Assembly (NCBI GenBank): GCA_020851565.1
Contig: JADZCN010000146.1
Coordinates: forward strand, 86,669-150,668
Origin: Acidobacteriota bacterium
GTDB taxonomy: Bacteria > Acidobacteriota > Vicinamibacteria > Vicinamibacterales > UBA2999
Direction: 5' to 3'
Length of the DNA stretch: 64,000 nt
Below the pieces are notes generated by a model, which worked only from the letters and a program-made list of their open reading frames with translations, was not told the DNA's origin and ran no database searches. Position numbers and translations under genes: made by a program. The number at the start of each line of letters is the position of its first letter. The first letter of the stretch is position 1. This document shows positions 1 through 7,674 of the stretch, piece by piece.

Positions 1-1
1 C

Positions 2-220
2 TCGTTGATCCGGCTGTACTCGGACAACCTGGGGCTGACGGCCCGGCGACTGGGCAGCCCGGCCTACGTGGCCGTGCACTGGCTGCTCATGTGCGCGCTG
101 GTGCTGGCTTTCCAGTTCACGCCGCTTCAGATCGAGTGGATCGGCCTCGTGGTGATCGGACTGTACGCGGCAGTGTATGCGCTGCTGCTGCGGCGTTGGG
201 GCCTGGCACGGATCCCCTGA
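2..220 (+). CDS. C-terminal end of an unidentified membrane protein (cut by window edge)
   Basis: The open frame runs into the left edge without a convincing start; the first possible initiator is a TTG at base 5, so this is most likely the tail of a longer gene. The visible 70 or so residues hold two hydrophobic stretches that would make membrane segments (roughly residues 22-37 and 41-60 from the TTG) and a short basic end (LLRRWGLARIP). It could be the tail of an acyltransferase-like or other polytopic protein, but there is no family motif to decide. It converges on the acyl-CoA ligase gene, with 40 bases between the two stop codons. Confidence 0.5.
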   Translation, partial: SLIRLYSDNLGLTARRLGSPAYVAVHWLLMCALVLAFQFTPLQIEWIGLVVIGLYAAVYALLLRRWGLARIP

Positions 221-260
221 AAACGGCGCAGTCTCTACGTACGCGCCGGGCCGCCGCAGG

Positions 261-1823
261 TCACGACGCGCGCGCGCGTTCCCTTTCCTTCTGCGCCAGC
301 ACGCGCCTGAGGATCTTTCCGGACGGCGACTTCGGAATCGCCTCCACGAACTCCACGTGGCGCAACCGCTTGTAGTGCGCCACGTGCTGCTCGACGAACG
401 CCTGGACGGCCTCGGCGCCGATCGGGTCGCGGGCCACGACGAACGCCTTCGGCACCTCGCCGCAGTCCCCGTCCTCCACGCCGATCACGGCTGCATCCGC
501 GATGCTCGTGTGCTTCAGCAGCAAGGCTTCGAGCTCGGCCGGCGCCACCTGGAAGCCCTTGACCTTGATCAGCTCCTTCAGCCGGTCGACGATCTCGAGG
601 TAGCCGTCCTCGTCCACCACGCCGATGTCGCCGGTGTGCAGCCAGCCGTCGGCATCCACGGTCTTCTCCGTGGCCTCCGGGTTGTTCAGGTACCCCTTCA
701 TCACCTGGGGACCACGTACCCACACTTCACCCGCTTCGCCGACGTCGAGGTCGCGGCCGGACTCGGGATCCACGATGCGACCCTCGGTGCTCGCCATCAA
801 CGGCCCGACCTTGCCGGGCCGATCCGCGCCGGCGACGGTGTAGTGCGTGGCGGGGCTCGCCTCGGTCATCCCGTAGCCCTGCCGGACACGGACCCCGAGC
901 CGCGCCTGTACGGCCTCGGTCAGCTGCGGACCGAAGGGGGCAGCGCCGGAGAAGAGCCAGCGCACGCCCGAGAGGTCGTACTTCTCCACCACGGGATGCT
1001 TGGCCAGCGCCACCGCGATGGGCGGGACGATGTGCGCGAGGTCGATCGGCCAGTCCTGCAGGATGCGGAGGAACGCCTCGAGGTCGAACTTCTGCAGCGT
1101 CACGCACGTCGCGCCGCGCAGCAGCCCGAGGTTCATGACGACGACCATGCCGTAGATGTGAAAGAACGGGAGCACGCCCACCATCGCGCGCAGCTCCGCG
1201 GCCTCCTGACCGTCGATCTGCACCAGGTTCGCGAGGAGGTTTCGATGCGTGAGCATCACCCCCTTGGGCAGCCCGGTGGTGCCCGAGGAGTAGGGCAGCA
1301 CGACGACGTCGGTTGCCGGGTCGATGGGCACCGCCGGGGGATCGGCGTCGACGTACACCGCCTCGATCGAGGCGACACCGTCCGCGCGATCGAGCGCGAT
1401 GACCTCGATGGGCATGTCGGTGGCCGCGACACCTTCCCGTGCGCGTCCCAGGAGCGCCTCTGTCGTGAACAGCAGGCGCGCGCCGGCGTCCCGGAGCTGG
1501 AACGTCACCTCCTCCGCAGTGTAGGTGGGGTTGATCGTGGTGAGGACGGCGCCCAGGCGCGCGACGCCGTGAAAGACCACGGCGTATTCCGGGACGTTGG
1601 GCGCGTAGATGGCGATGACGTCGCCCTTGACGATGCCGCGATGCGACAGGCCCGCGGCCAGACGGCGAATCCCTTCCAGGAGGCCGCCGTACGTGATCGC
1701 GTGGCCCGTGATGCCGTCCACGAGCGCCGGCCGCTCGGGGAACGCCCCCGCGCCCGCGAGCACGAAATCGGTCAGCGGCACGTCGGGGATGACAACGTCT
1801 GGGAACGGGCTGCGGAACGGCAT
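261..1823 (-). CDS. 4-coumarate-CoA-ligase-like acyl-CoA synthetase (AMP-forming)
   Basis: A 520-residue ANL-superfamily enzyme that would activate a carboxylic acid with ATP to an acyl-adenylate and then pass it to CoA. All core motifs are present: the P-loop-like YSSGTTGLPKGVMLTH near residue 177, GYGMTE near 313, HTGDIG near 394, the hinge DRLKELIKVKGFQVAP, and the catalytic lysine in PKSPSGKILRR near the C terminus. The length is normal for the 4CL branch. The start gives MPFRSPFPDVVIPDVPLTDF, which matches the usual N-terminal pattern of this branch. Substrate cannot be read from sequence; a phenylpropanoid or a medium or long-chain fatty acid is equally possible. It stands alone, with PilZ-domain coding behind it on the same strand. 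Confidence 0.9.
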   Translation of the reverse strand: MPFRSPFPDVVIPDVPLTDFVLAGAGAFPERPALVDGITGHAITYGGLLEGIRRLAAGLSHRGIVKGDVIAIYAPNVPEYAVVFHGVARLGAVLTTINPTYTAEEVTFQLRDAGARLLFTTEALLGRAREGVAATDMPIEVIALDRADGVASIEAVYVDADPPAVPIDPATDVVVLPYSSGTTGLPKGVMLTHRNLLANLVQIDGQEAAELRAMVGVLPFFHIYGMVVVMNLGLLRGATCVTLQKFDLEAFLRILQDWPIDLAHIVPPIAVALAKHPVVEKYDLSGVRWLFSGAAPFGPQLTEAVQARLGVRVRQGYGMTEASPATHYTVAGADRPGKVGPLMASTEGRIVDPESGRDLDVGEAGEVWVRGPQVMKGYLNNPEATEKTVDADGWLHTGDIGVVDEDGYLEIVDRLKELIKVKGFQVAPAELEALLLKHTSIADAAVIGVEDGDCGEVPKAFVVARDPIGAEAVQAFVEQHVAHYKRLRHVEFVEAIPKSPSGKILRRVLAQKERERARAS

Positions 1824-1887
1824 GAACCCTCCGGCGCGCGACGCGTGATGGGGCTGGAGCCCGGGAAACGACGCCGGTGGTGAGGCC

Positions 1888-2205
1888 TCAGCCGGCAGGT
1901 TCGCCGGGCACGGTGATGCCCATGGCGTACGCGAGCGCCCGCGCCTGGTCGGAGGGCTGGAAGCGCACGCCGAAGCCCCGGACGCGATCGCGGTACACCA
2001 CGTCGGCCGGCAGGGAGAAGCGCGTGCCCTCGAACACCACGCTCACCGTGACGGACTCACCAGGCTCCGGCGCTGAGGGGCTGTCCACGAAGCAGCCGCC
2101 AGGGCTGAGCGCGGTGATCCGGCAATGGTCGTTCCCAGGCGATCCCGCCCAGGCGCCCTCGAACGGGCCTGGCTGGCGGGCATGCTGGCGTTGCCCACTG
2201 AACAT
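1888..2205 (-). CDS. PilZ domain protein
   Basis: A single-domain protein of 105 residues counted from the inner ATG at 2205; an upstream in-frame ATG at 2265 would add 20 residues that do not look like part of the domain. It has the features of a c-di-GMP-binding PilZ fold: an N-terminal RQHAR cluster in place of RxxxR, then ITALSPGGCFVDSP corresponding to the D/NxSxxG region, and alternating beta strands ending in VRGFGVRF. The RxxxR cluster is only loosely conserved, so c-di-GMP binding is probable rather than certain. It is divergent from the acetamidase gene, and about 60 bases between them must hold both promoters. Confidence 0.75.
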   Translation of the reverse strand: MFSGQRQHARQPGPFEGAWAGSPGNDHCRITALSPGGCFVDSPSAPEPGESVTVSVVFEGTRFSLPADVVYRDRVRGFGVRFQPSDQARALAYAMGITVPGEPAG

Positions 2206-2264
2206 GCGGCGGATGATACCGCAGCCCGATGCCGGCGCAAGCCCCGTCGTATACTCCGCGGACA

Positions 2265-3344
2265 ATGCGCTGGCTCAATTGTCGTGCGTGTGTGCTTCTT
2301 GGCGGGCTCTCCCTGTTCCTTACGGCGGCCGGTATCGGCCTTCTCGCCCGCGACGCCGAGGCTGAAGCCTCGGCGCTCCGACCCGTTCGTGCGCAGCAGG
2401 TTCACGACCTGAAGCTCGCGCCCGACAACGTGCACTGGGGCTACTACGACGCGCGGGTCAAACCCGTCCTCACCATCGCCTCCGGCGACCGGGTGCGCGT
2501 GGAGACGATGGCGGCGCGCGGGCTGGAGCGGCTGCGCCTGGCCGGTGTCGCCGAGAGCGAGATCCCCGAGTCGATGAAGGCCGTGGAGGCGGCGGTCACC
2601 GCCCGGGGCCCCGGCGCGCATCCGCTGACGGGCCCCATCTTCGTCAGCGGCGCCGAGCCGGGCGATTCGCTCGAGGTCAGAATCGGGGACATCCAGTTCC
2701 TCCACCCGTACGGCGTCATCGGCTTCCTGCCGGGCGGAGGCACGCTGCCTTCCGAGTTCCCGTACGCCTACCTGAAGCTGGTGCGGTTCGACCCATCCGG
2801 CAGGACGGCGCGCTTTGCGCCGGGCGTCACCCTGCCGCTCGCGCCCTTCTTCGGCTCCATCGGCGTGGCGCCGCCGGTGCTCTCGGGGCGCGTATCGAGC
2901 GGACCGCCCGGCCCGCACGTGGGTAACCTCGATATCAAGGAACTGGGCGCCGGCAGCACCATCTTCCTGCCGGTTCACGTGCCCGGCGCGCTGCTGTCCA
3001 TCGGCGACGGCCACGCCGCGCAGGGCGACGGCGAAGTGACGGGCACGGCCATCGAGACGTCGCTGGCGACGACGATCCAGGTGGTGCTGCACAAGAAGAA
3101 GCCCCTGCGCTTTGCGCGCATCGAGACGGCGACGCACGTCATCACCGTGGGCCTCGATCCCGACCTCGACGAGGCGGCCCGCATCGCCACGCGCGAGATG
3201 GTGGACTACCTGGTGGCCGAGAAGCGCCTGTCGCGCGACGACGCCTACACCCTGTGCTCGGCGGCCGTGGACCTGCGCGTGAGCCAGGTGGTGGACGTCA
3301 CCAAGGGCGTCCACGCCATGCTGGCCAGGTCGCTCTTCCAGTGA
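2265..3344 (+). CDS. Exported acetamidase/formamidase family protein
   Basis: A 359-residue protein of the FmdA/AmdA family, which hydrolyses short amides to acid and ammonia. The N terminus has a signal peptide (basic start, then VLLGGLSLFLTAAG), so the enzyme is probably periplasmic, which is less usual for this family. Family features include DNVHWGYYDARVKPVL at the start of the mature part, GPIFVSGAEPGDSLEV, and a C-terminal half with DLDEAARIATREMVDYL and the LCSAAVDLRVSQVVD block. The stretch just after the signal peptide (DAEAEASALRP) is encoded by a copy of the dispersed dyad element described at 2354-2380. An APC permease starts 5 bases after its stop, so the two are probably cotranscribed. 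Confidence 0.85.
   Translation: MRWLNCRACVLLGGLSLFLTAAGIGLLARDAEAEASALRPVRAQQVHDLKLAPDNVHWGYYDARVKPVLTIASGDRVRVETMAARGLERLRLAGVAESEIPESMKAVEAAVTARGPGAHPLTGPIFVSGAEPGDSLEVRIGDIQFLHPYGVIGFLPGGGTLPSEFPYAYLKLVRFDPSGRTARFAPGVTLPLAPFFGSIGVAPPVLSGRVSSGPPGPHVGNLDIKELGAGSTIFLPVHVPGALLSIGDGHAAQGDGEVTGTAIETSLATTIQVVLHKKKPLRFARIETATHVITVGLDPDLDEAARIATREMVDYLVAEKRLSRDDAYTLCSAAVDLRVSQVVDVTKGVHAMLARSLFQ
2354..2380. repeat. Dispersed dyad element, copy 1 (inside coding sequence)
   Basis: Two 10-base arms, CGCCGAGGCT and AGCCTCGGCG, separated by GA and followed by CTCCG. Read on the minus strand it is CGGAG, arm, TC, arm. The same layout recurs at 7607, 25818 and 35130, and in an imperfect copy at 7651. Here it lies inside the acetamidase frame between the signal peptide and the conserved domain. 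Confidence 0.75.
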
Positions 3345-3349
3345 CGCCC

Positions 3350-4888
3350 ATGAGCCGCACCGACACTGCCGGGTCCCTCGACACCGCGCCGCCAGGCGAC
3401 GCGGGCTTCCATCGCTCGCTGGGCCTCTTCGACTCGACGATGATCGTCGTCGGGGGGATGATCGGCTCGGGCATCTTCCTGGTCAGCGCCGACATGGCCC
3501 GGCTGCTGGGATCAGCCTCGTGGGTGCTGGCGGCGTGGGGCCTCACCGCCATCCTCACGCTGACCGCCGCGCTCTCGTACGGCGAGCTGGCGGCGATGAT
3601 GCCCCGCGCGGGCGGCCAGTACGTGTACCTTCGAGAGGCGTTCTCGCCGCTCGCGGGCTTCCTCTACGGGTGGACGCTCTTCGCGGTCATCCAGACCGGG
3701 ACCGTCGCCGCGGTGAGCGTGGGCTTCGCCCGATACGCGGGCGTGCTCCTTCCGTTCGTCTCCGAGGACCGCTACCTCGTTCCGCCCATCCACCTGTCGG
3801 AGCGCTACGCGGTGTCACTCTCGGTGGCGCAACTCGTCGGGGTCGCGATCGTCGCCTTCCTGACCTGGACCAACACCCGCGGCATCGACTACGGGCGCAT
3901 CGTCCAGAACGTGTTCACGACGGCGAAGACGGCCGCGGTCGTCGGGCTGGTCGTCATCGGCATCGCGTTCGGTGCGAGCTGGGAGACGATCGGCGCGAAC
4001 TTCACGAACGCCTGGACGCCGGTCGGGCCGACGCCGGTGGCGCCGGGGCTGGACGCCACGTCGATCTACGGGCTGCTGGTGGCGCTCGCCATCGCCCAGG
4101 TCGGGTCGCTCTTCGCCTCGGACGCGTGGAACAACATCACGTTCACCGCGGGCGAGGTGAAGAACCCGCGGCGGGACGTGCCGCTCTCGCTGGCGCTCGG
4201 CACGGGCCTCGTGATGGCGCTCTACCTGGCCGCCAACGTCACCTACTTCGTCACCTTGCCGCTGCAGGCGGTGCAGACCGTGCCGGCGGACCGCGTGGCC
4301 GCGGCATCGCTGGAGGTGGCGCTGCCGGGGGTGGGCGCGGCGCTGCTGGCGGTGGGCATCATGATCTCGACGTTTGGCTGCGCGAACGGCATGCTGCTGT
4401 CCGGCGCGCGCGCCTACTACGCGATGGCGCGCGACGGGCTGTTCTTCAGGGGAGCGGGCCGGCTCAACGCGCGGGGCGTGCCGGCGACGGGCCTCGTCAT
4501 CCAGGGCCTCTGGACCGCGCTGCTCGTGCTCCCGCGCACCTACGACCCGGCGACGGGCGCGTACGGCAACCTTTACGGCAGCCTGCTGGACTACGTGGTC
4601 TCCGCGGCGCTGCTGTTCTACATCCTGACGATTGCCGGGGTGTTCCGGCTGCGGTGGACGCGGCCCGAGGCGCCTCGGCCCTACAAGGCCGTCGGCTACC
4701 CGATCGTGCCCGCGCTGTACATCGTCGCGGCCAGTGGGATCCTGGTGGTCCTCGCGCTCTATCGCCCGACGACGACGTGGCCCGGGTTCGTCATCGTGAT
4801 GCTGGGCCTGCCGGTGTACGCGCTGTTCTCCCGCTCGGCGGCGTTGGCGGCGCGGGTGCGCGACAGGTCAGAAGGAGAGCGCCCTTGA
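3350..4888 (+). CDS. APC-family amino acid permease
   Basis: A 512-residue polytopic transporter of the amino acid-polyamine-organocation superfamily, inner membrane, about 12 membrane segments. The first segment has the substrate-binding unwound motif in VVGGMIGSGIFLVS, and the second and third have the typical YGELAAMMPRAGGQYVYLRE. The chosen ATG follows the acetamidase stop by 5 bases; an in-frame GTG at 3341 would overlap that stop. Cotranscription with an amidase suggests that the substrate is an amino acid or amide, but the specificity is not readable. A second APC permease lies at 11352. Confidence 0.88.
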   Translation: MSRTDTAGSLDTAPPGDAGFHRSLGLFDSTMIVVGGMIGSGIFLVSADMARLLGSASWVLAAWGLTAILTLTAALSYGELAAMMPRAGGQYVYLREAFSPLAGFLYGWTLFAVIQTGTVAAVSVGFARYAGVLLPFVSEDRYLVPPIHLSERYAVSLSVAQLVGVAIVAFLTWTNTRGIDYGRIVQNVFTTAKTAAVVGLVVIGIAFGASWETIGANFTNAWTPVGPTPVAPGLDATSIYGLLVALAIAQVGSLFASDAWNNITFTAGEVKNPRRDVPLSLALGTGLVMALYLAANVTYFVTLPLQAVQTVPADRVAAASLEVALPGVGAALLAVGIMISTFGCANGMLLSGARAYYAMARDGLFFRGAGRLNARGVPATGLVIQGLWTALLVLPRTYDPATGAYGNLYGSLLDYVVSAALLFYILTIAGVFRLRWTRPEAPRPYKAVGYPIVPALYIVAASGILVVLALYRPTTTWPGFVIVMLGLPVYALFSRSAALAARVRDRSEGERP

Positions 4889-4943
4889 ACAGCAGCGGCT
4901 CGCCTGACACGCGGCGACGGGCCGCAGCCTGGCCTTGGCAGCC

Positions 4944-5351
4944 CTAACTCACCGCGTCGGCCCGGAGGGGCCAGCGCGGCGTACCGTGCCTGGCCTCGGC
5001 GGCCACGTCCCGGCTCGCCTCTCCGAACCGCTTTCCCATCGCCATCAGCTCGTCGTAGATCGTCTCGAACTGGTCGCGCGCGTGGGCGATCTCCCGCGCC
5101 GTGAACGGCGCGTCGAGCGCGTCCTTCCGACGCTCCGCTGCGTGGAACCACAGGTGGCCCAGGCGGCCCAGCGCCTCCCCCGCGCCGCCCCTCGCCGCCA
5201 CGAATCGCTCGTGAGCGGCCACCAGCTCGTCGAAGAGCGTGCCCGCCAGCATGTGCGGGTTGACGCTCTCGGCCTCGACCACCTCGTGGAACGTTCCCCA
5301 GTAGTCGTTCAGGAACTGTCCGAGCACTTGCCGATACGTGGATTCATCCAT
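4944..5351 (-). CDS. Hypothetical protein, 135 residues
   Basis: A small, soluble, probably helical and acidic protein that I do not recognise. The chosen start MDESTYRQVLGQFLNDYWGT sits 32 bases after the stop of the upstream rtcA-like gene on the same strand, so the two are likely one operon. The protein has several His and Glu residues (FHEVVEAESVNPHML, HERFVAARG, LWFHAAERRKDALD) but no clear metal-binding spacing. A longer reading from 5465 would overlap rtcA coding and is unlikely. An association with RNA-end processing is only a guess from position. Confidence 0.6.
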   Translation of the reverse strand: MDESTYRQVLGQFLNDYWGTFHEVVEAESVNPHMLAGTLFDELVAAHERFVAARGGAGEALGRLGHLWFHAAERRKDALDAPFTAREIAHARDQFETIYDELMAMGKRFGEASRDVAAEARHGTPRWPLRADAVS

Positions 5352-5383
5352 AAGGCACCCCAGTCGATCACAAAGTGCCGAGG

Positions 5384-6421
5384 TCAGCAGGTCGCCGACA
5401 GGCCCTCGATGGTGACGTGCCGGTCCTCCATCGTCCAGCCGGCGCCGAACAGGCTGATCAACCACAGGTTACTCTCGAGATGCATCGTCCGGCGCGGCGT
5501 AATGTAGCGGGACGTCCCGCCAGCCAGCGCGGCGAAAAGCACCATCTGGTCGGCGAGAAACCGGTCCACCGTGGCGCCGCTCTGGAGGTCCTCGAAGAAC
5601 GACGCGGCAACGTAGCGGCCGATGGCCTCGGAGGTCCGGCCGTATCGGCCGGCACGATCGGATCCGAACCGGCACCCGGTGCTCGATTCGGCCCACACGG
5701 CCAGGGAGGCGCCCGCGTGCGCCGCAGACTGGTCGTACACACGCTCGATCCGGGCGGCGAGCCCGCCCGATCGCAGGTCTTCCTCGCAGGTCGACGCCAT
5801 CCGATCGCTGACGCGGCGTTCCTCGAGGTGGCTCGAGAGTGCCACGCCCTGCACGTCGGAGACAACGCCAGGCTGGTCGAGCGCCAGAGCGCGCAGGCCG
5901 TTGCGCGACGGTGCGATCGTGACGTCGATGACGCCCGCGCCGCCGGGGACGTAGCCGGGTCGCGCGATCCCGAGCGTCATGTCGACACCCATCCGCTTCA
6001 ACAAGGGTGCCAGCGCGTGCTGCATGTGAAAGGGCGATGGCGCGAAGTCCTGGAAGACTCCCCCCGTGACGCGTGCCCGCACCTGGCCGCCGGCGAAGCA
6101 TGCCACCGGGAGGATGCCCAGCACGAGCATCGTCGTGGAGCCCGCCGTTCCGATGTCCCAGTCGTAGCTGCCGCCGGCAGGCGCATGGCCCGGGGTGAAG
6201 GTGAACGCCTGGCTGCCGACGGAGACGCCCTCGGTGACGGCGCCCGACAGTGCCGCGGCCGCCTGGATGCTCGTGACGTGTTGGTGCCTGAGGCCCGGGA
6301 CCTTCCGCCGCTTCCGTGCATTCACCACGCGCACGGGCTCACCGAGCAGCGCGGCGAGCGCGACGGCGTATCGGACGATGGTGCCGCTGCCGGACTTCCG
6401 GGCGCCGTCGATCGTGATCAT
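5384..6421 (-). CDS. rtcA: RNA 3'-terminal phosphate cyclase-like protein with altered N-terminal motif
   Basis: A 345-residue protein colinear with RtcA, which adenylates an RNA 3'-phosphate and forms a 2',3'-cyclic phosphate. Matching blocks include ITIDGARKSGSGTIVRYA at the N terminus, PGLRHQHVTSIQAA near residue 43, DIGTAGSTTMLV near 92, ADQMVLFAALAGG near 285, and RRTMHLESN, where H314 lines up with the histidine that takes the AMP in E. coli RtcA. The odd point is the first loop: RtcA has GEGGGQ, including a metal-binding Glu, whereas this protein reads KSGSGT, with Ser at the Glu position. RtcB and RtcR are not in the window. It is either a variant cyclase or a relative that has lost part of its chemistry. 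Confidence 0.8.
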   Translation of the reverse strand: MITIDGARKSGSGTIVRYAVALAALLGEPVRVVNARKRRKVPGLRHQHVTSIQAAAALSGAVTEGVSVGSQAFTFTPGHAPAGGSYDWDIGTAGSTTMLVLGILPVACFAGGQVRARVTGGVFQDFAPSPFHMQHALAPLLKRMGVDMTLGIARPGYVPGGAGVIDVTIAPSRNGLRALALDQPGVVSDVQGVALSSHLEERRVSDRMASTCEEDLRSGGLAARIERVYDQSAAHAGASLAVWAESSTGCRFGSDRAGRYGRTSEAIGRYVAASFFEDLQSGATVDRFLADQMVLFAALAGGTSRYITPRRTMHLESNLWLISLFGAGWTMEDRHVTIEGLSATC

Positions 6422-6480
6422 CGATCCTGCCCCCTACCTTAACGCCGGACGGGACGCGTCCGGACGATGGGCCGCATACA

Positions 6481-7569
6481 ATGGATGGGATGTCCATCGC
6501 CTTCCGCCCTCATACTGCCCTGTTGCTCGTGTTCGCGACCGCCGCGCTTGCCGGCGCCTGCCGGTCCACCCCCTCAGCCCCGCCCGTGTCCGCTGACGCG
6601 TGGGCGGTCGTCAATGGCCGCGAGATCAAGCGTGACGAGGTGGAGAAGGCCTACCGGCGCACGGCGCAGGTCGAGCCCGTACCCTCGGAAGACGAGGCGA
6701 TGGCCGCTAAGCTGGCTCTCCTGAACGAGTTCATCGTCCAGGAGCTGCTGCTGGGCAAGGCCCCGGCGCTGAAGATCGCGCTGACGGATGCCGAGCTCGA
6801 CAAGGCGTACGCGGATGCCCGGAAGGACATCCCCGAGGAGGCGTTCCAGCAGGAGCTGACACGCCGGAACCTCACCGCCGCCGACATGCGCGAGGGACTG
6901 CGGCGCGACATGCTGGTGCAGAAGGTGCTCGAGCAGGAGGTCGTGTCGAAGGTGAGCGTCTCCGACCAGGAGATCACCGACTTCTTCAACGCGAACCGTT
7001 CGCAGTTCAACCGCCCCGAAGAGGCGTACCGCATCGCGCAGATTGCGATCACGCCCGTGCCCGATCCGGAGATTGCGAACCGCACCGGCGACGACGCGAA
7101 GACCCCCCAGGAGGCGACGCAGAAGGCCCAGATGCTCATGGAGCGGCTGAAGCAGGGCGCGCAGTTCGGCGACCTGGCGGCAGATTTCTCGGAGGATCCG
7201 CAGTCGGCGCCGCGGGGAGGCGACCTCGGCTTCATGCCGGTGTCAGCCCTCAAGCAGGCGCCGCCGGCGCTCAGGGACGCCGTGCTGAAGTCGAAGCCGG
7301 GCACCGTGACCACGGTGAGCAACAACGGCGCGCACACGCTCGTGCTCGTCATTGCGCACGAGCCCGCCGGCCAGCGCGACCTGGGCACACCGCAGGTGCG
7401 GGAGGCCATCACGCAGACGCTCCGTGGCCGCAGGGAGCAGGTGCTTCGCGCGGCCTACCTGAGCGCCATTCGCAACGACGCGGACGTCGTGAACCTCCTC
7501 GCCGCGCGGCTCGTGGAGTCGCAGGGGAAGGTGCCGAGCCTGGCGCCCGCCGCCCCGGGCAAGCCGTAG
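6481..7569 (+). CDS. Parvulin-type peptidylprolyl isomerase lipoprotein (SurA/PrsA-like)
   Basis: A 362-residue exported chaperone/isomerase. A hydrophobic signal ends in the lipobox LAGAC (Cys27, or Cys24 if the ATG at 6490 is used), so it is likely membrane-anchored on the periplasmic side. Residues about 40-165 form the helical SurA-N-like chaperone part, with a conserved NGREIKRDEVEKAYR opening. The rotamase domain at about 185-300 contains GAQFGDLAADFSEDPQSA, RGGDLGFMP and a final HTLVLVIAHEP strand. The role would be folding of outer-membrane or secreted proteins. It is divergent from rtcA, with about 60 bases between the starts, and is followed by an inverted pair of the dispersed dyad element. 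Confidence 0.88.
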   Translation: MDGMSIAFRPHTALLLVFATAALAGACRSTPSAPPVSADAWAVVNGREIKRDEVEKAYRRTAQVEPVPSEDEAMAAKLALLNEFIVQELLLGKAPALKIALTDAELDKAYADARKDIPEEAFQQELTRRNLTAADMREGLRRDMLVQKVLEQEVVSKVSVSDQEITDFFNANRSQFNRPEEAYRIAQIAITPVPDPEIANRTGDDAKTPQEATQKAQMLMERLKQGAQFGDLAADFSEDPQSAPRGGDLGFMPVSALKQAPPALRDAVLKSKPGTVTTVSNNGAHTLVLVIAHEPAGQRDLGTPQVREAITQTLRGRREQVLRAAYLSAIRNDADVVNLLAARLVESQGKVPSLAPAAPGKP

Positions 7570-7606
7570 CGAGGCAGGCAAGGCGGAGCGCCGGGTCGGA
7601 CAGAAG

Positions 7607-7674
7607 GGAGCGCCGGGGCTTCAGCCCCGGCGTGTGTGTGTGCGGCTTCGCCCGGGCTAAAGCCCCGGCGCTCC
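7607..7674. repeat. Dispersed dyad element, two inverted copies between convergent genes
   Basis: The first copy (7607-7632) has perfect arms CGCCGGGGCT and AGCCCCGGCG around TC, preceded by GGAG. The second (7651-7674) is the same element in reverse orientation with imperfect arms, ending in CGCTCC. A short GT run and 'gcggcttcg' separate them. The pair fills most of the space between the PPIase stop and the D-aminoacylase stop and could fold into strong hairpins in either transcript, so it may also serve as a bidirectional transcription end. Confidence 0.75.

Noticed and set aside
177..1883. Open frame of 568 residues opposite the acyl-CoA ligase gene
   Set aside because: It is the antisense shadow of a clear ANL enzyme, made possible by high GC; its translation is His/Arg/Gly-rich and has no family motif.
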